Below are positions 5,468 to 5,563 of a stretch of DNA of 5,563 nucleotides, piece by piece. Origin of the DNA: a bacterium. GTDB taxonomy: Bacteria > Babelota > Babeliae > Babelales > RVW-14. The position numbers and the translations under genes were made by a program. Location of the stretch: assembly GCA_023249935.1 (NCBI GenBank), contig JAHFBQ010000073.1, positions 1 through 5,563 on the forward strand, given 5' to 3'. The notes under the pieces are model-generated. The model was not told the origin of the DNA. It ran no database searches and worked only from the letters and a program-made list of their open reading frames with translations. The stretch's first letter is position 1; each line of letters starts with the position of its first letter.

Positions 5468-5563
5468 GTGCTGCGCGTTTGCAATTTAACTCAAACACTC
5501 AGCAACAAGACAATCATCCACTCAATCTCCTGCACCTTTGAGCTAGGCAAGGTGACCGCTCTG
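5468..5563 (+). CDS. ABC transporter ATP-binding protein, N-terminus only (3'-truncated by window end)
   Basis: Thirty-two codons starting with GTG run open to the window edge. The translation begins MLRVCNLTQTLSNKTII (GTG read as Met) and continues HSISCTFELGKVTAL. This is the standard opening of an ABC ATPase: first strand L-V-NL, then K-I---IS, then the strand G-VTAL that leads directly into the Walker A loop, which would start just past the last base. Such subunits power import or export with a membrane permease partner; substrate and direction cannot be told. The aromatic A-loop residue expected near position 11 appears to be Leu or Thr here. The GTG start is supported by AGGAG 5 nt upstream, and the gene starts 8 nt after der. 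The assignment rests on a short stretch with no catalytic motif yet visible. Confidence 0.68.
   Translation, partial: MLRVCNLTQTLSNKTIIHSISCTFELGKVTAL

Noticed and set aside
4974..5498. Minus-strand open frame opposite the end of der
   Set aside because: It is antisense to the conserved second G domain and KH-like domain of Der and resembles no known protein.

Overview
The window is compact, single-strand bacterial chromosome; every supported gene lies on the + strand. It opens inside a polytopic membrane protein resembling the NTT/TLC family of ATP/ADP (nucleotide) translocases. It continues through rpsB (ribosomal protein S2), a tRNA-Ser(GGA), the small bacterial SRP RNA (ffs), dnaX (clamp-loader tau subunit), der/engA (double GTPase for 50S assembly), and the first 32 codons of an ABC-transporter ATPase. 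A nucleotide translocase suggests an obligate intracellular bacterium that takes up host nucleotides. With moderate confidence I infer Candidatus Dependentiae (TM6) or a similar protist endosymbiont; no 16S or other decisive marker is present. Base composition is moderately AT-rich by eye.

Layout: (1) 2-997, 3' part of the transporter. (2) 998-1129, the only sizeable gap before the gene cluster, with a weak promoter candidate and an imperfect bipartite stem-loop just before the rpsB Shine-Dalgarno. (3) 1130-1951, rpsB, with a Lys/Ala/Glu-rich C-terminal tail and no tsf downstream. (4) 1969-2060 tRNA-Ser and 2067-2150 ffs, packed 6 nt apart. (5) 2183-4114, dnaX. (6) 4140-5459, der. (7) 5468 to the window end, an ABC ATPase whose Shine-Dalgarno overlaps the der stop codon. 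Spacers from rpsB onward are 6-32 nt with no convincing terminator, so one long transcript carrying translation, secretion and replication functions is plausible, with the tRNA and ffs processed out of it.

The most interesting part is inside dnaX. A GC-rich palindromic element of about 99 bp (3452-3550), with 10-bp perfect terminal inverted repeats enclosing several hairpins, sits in frame in the linker between the clamp-loader core and the C-terminal domain. A truncated second copy (about 3899-3926) lies 447 nt downstream in the same reading frame, so both encode the same short peptide (PASEPG). A degenerate palindrome-like stretch precedes the first copy. This resembles the protein-coding palindromic elements described in Rickettsia and Wolbachia. 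The second copy also places a strong GC hairpin 6 nt after an in-register A-AAA-AAT heptamer, the geometry of a -1 frameshift site, in a gene known for frameshifting in other bacteria. This last point is speculative.
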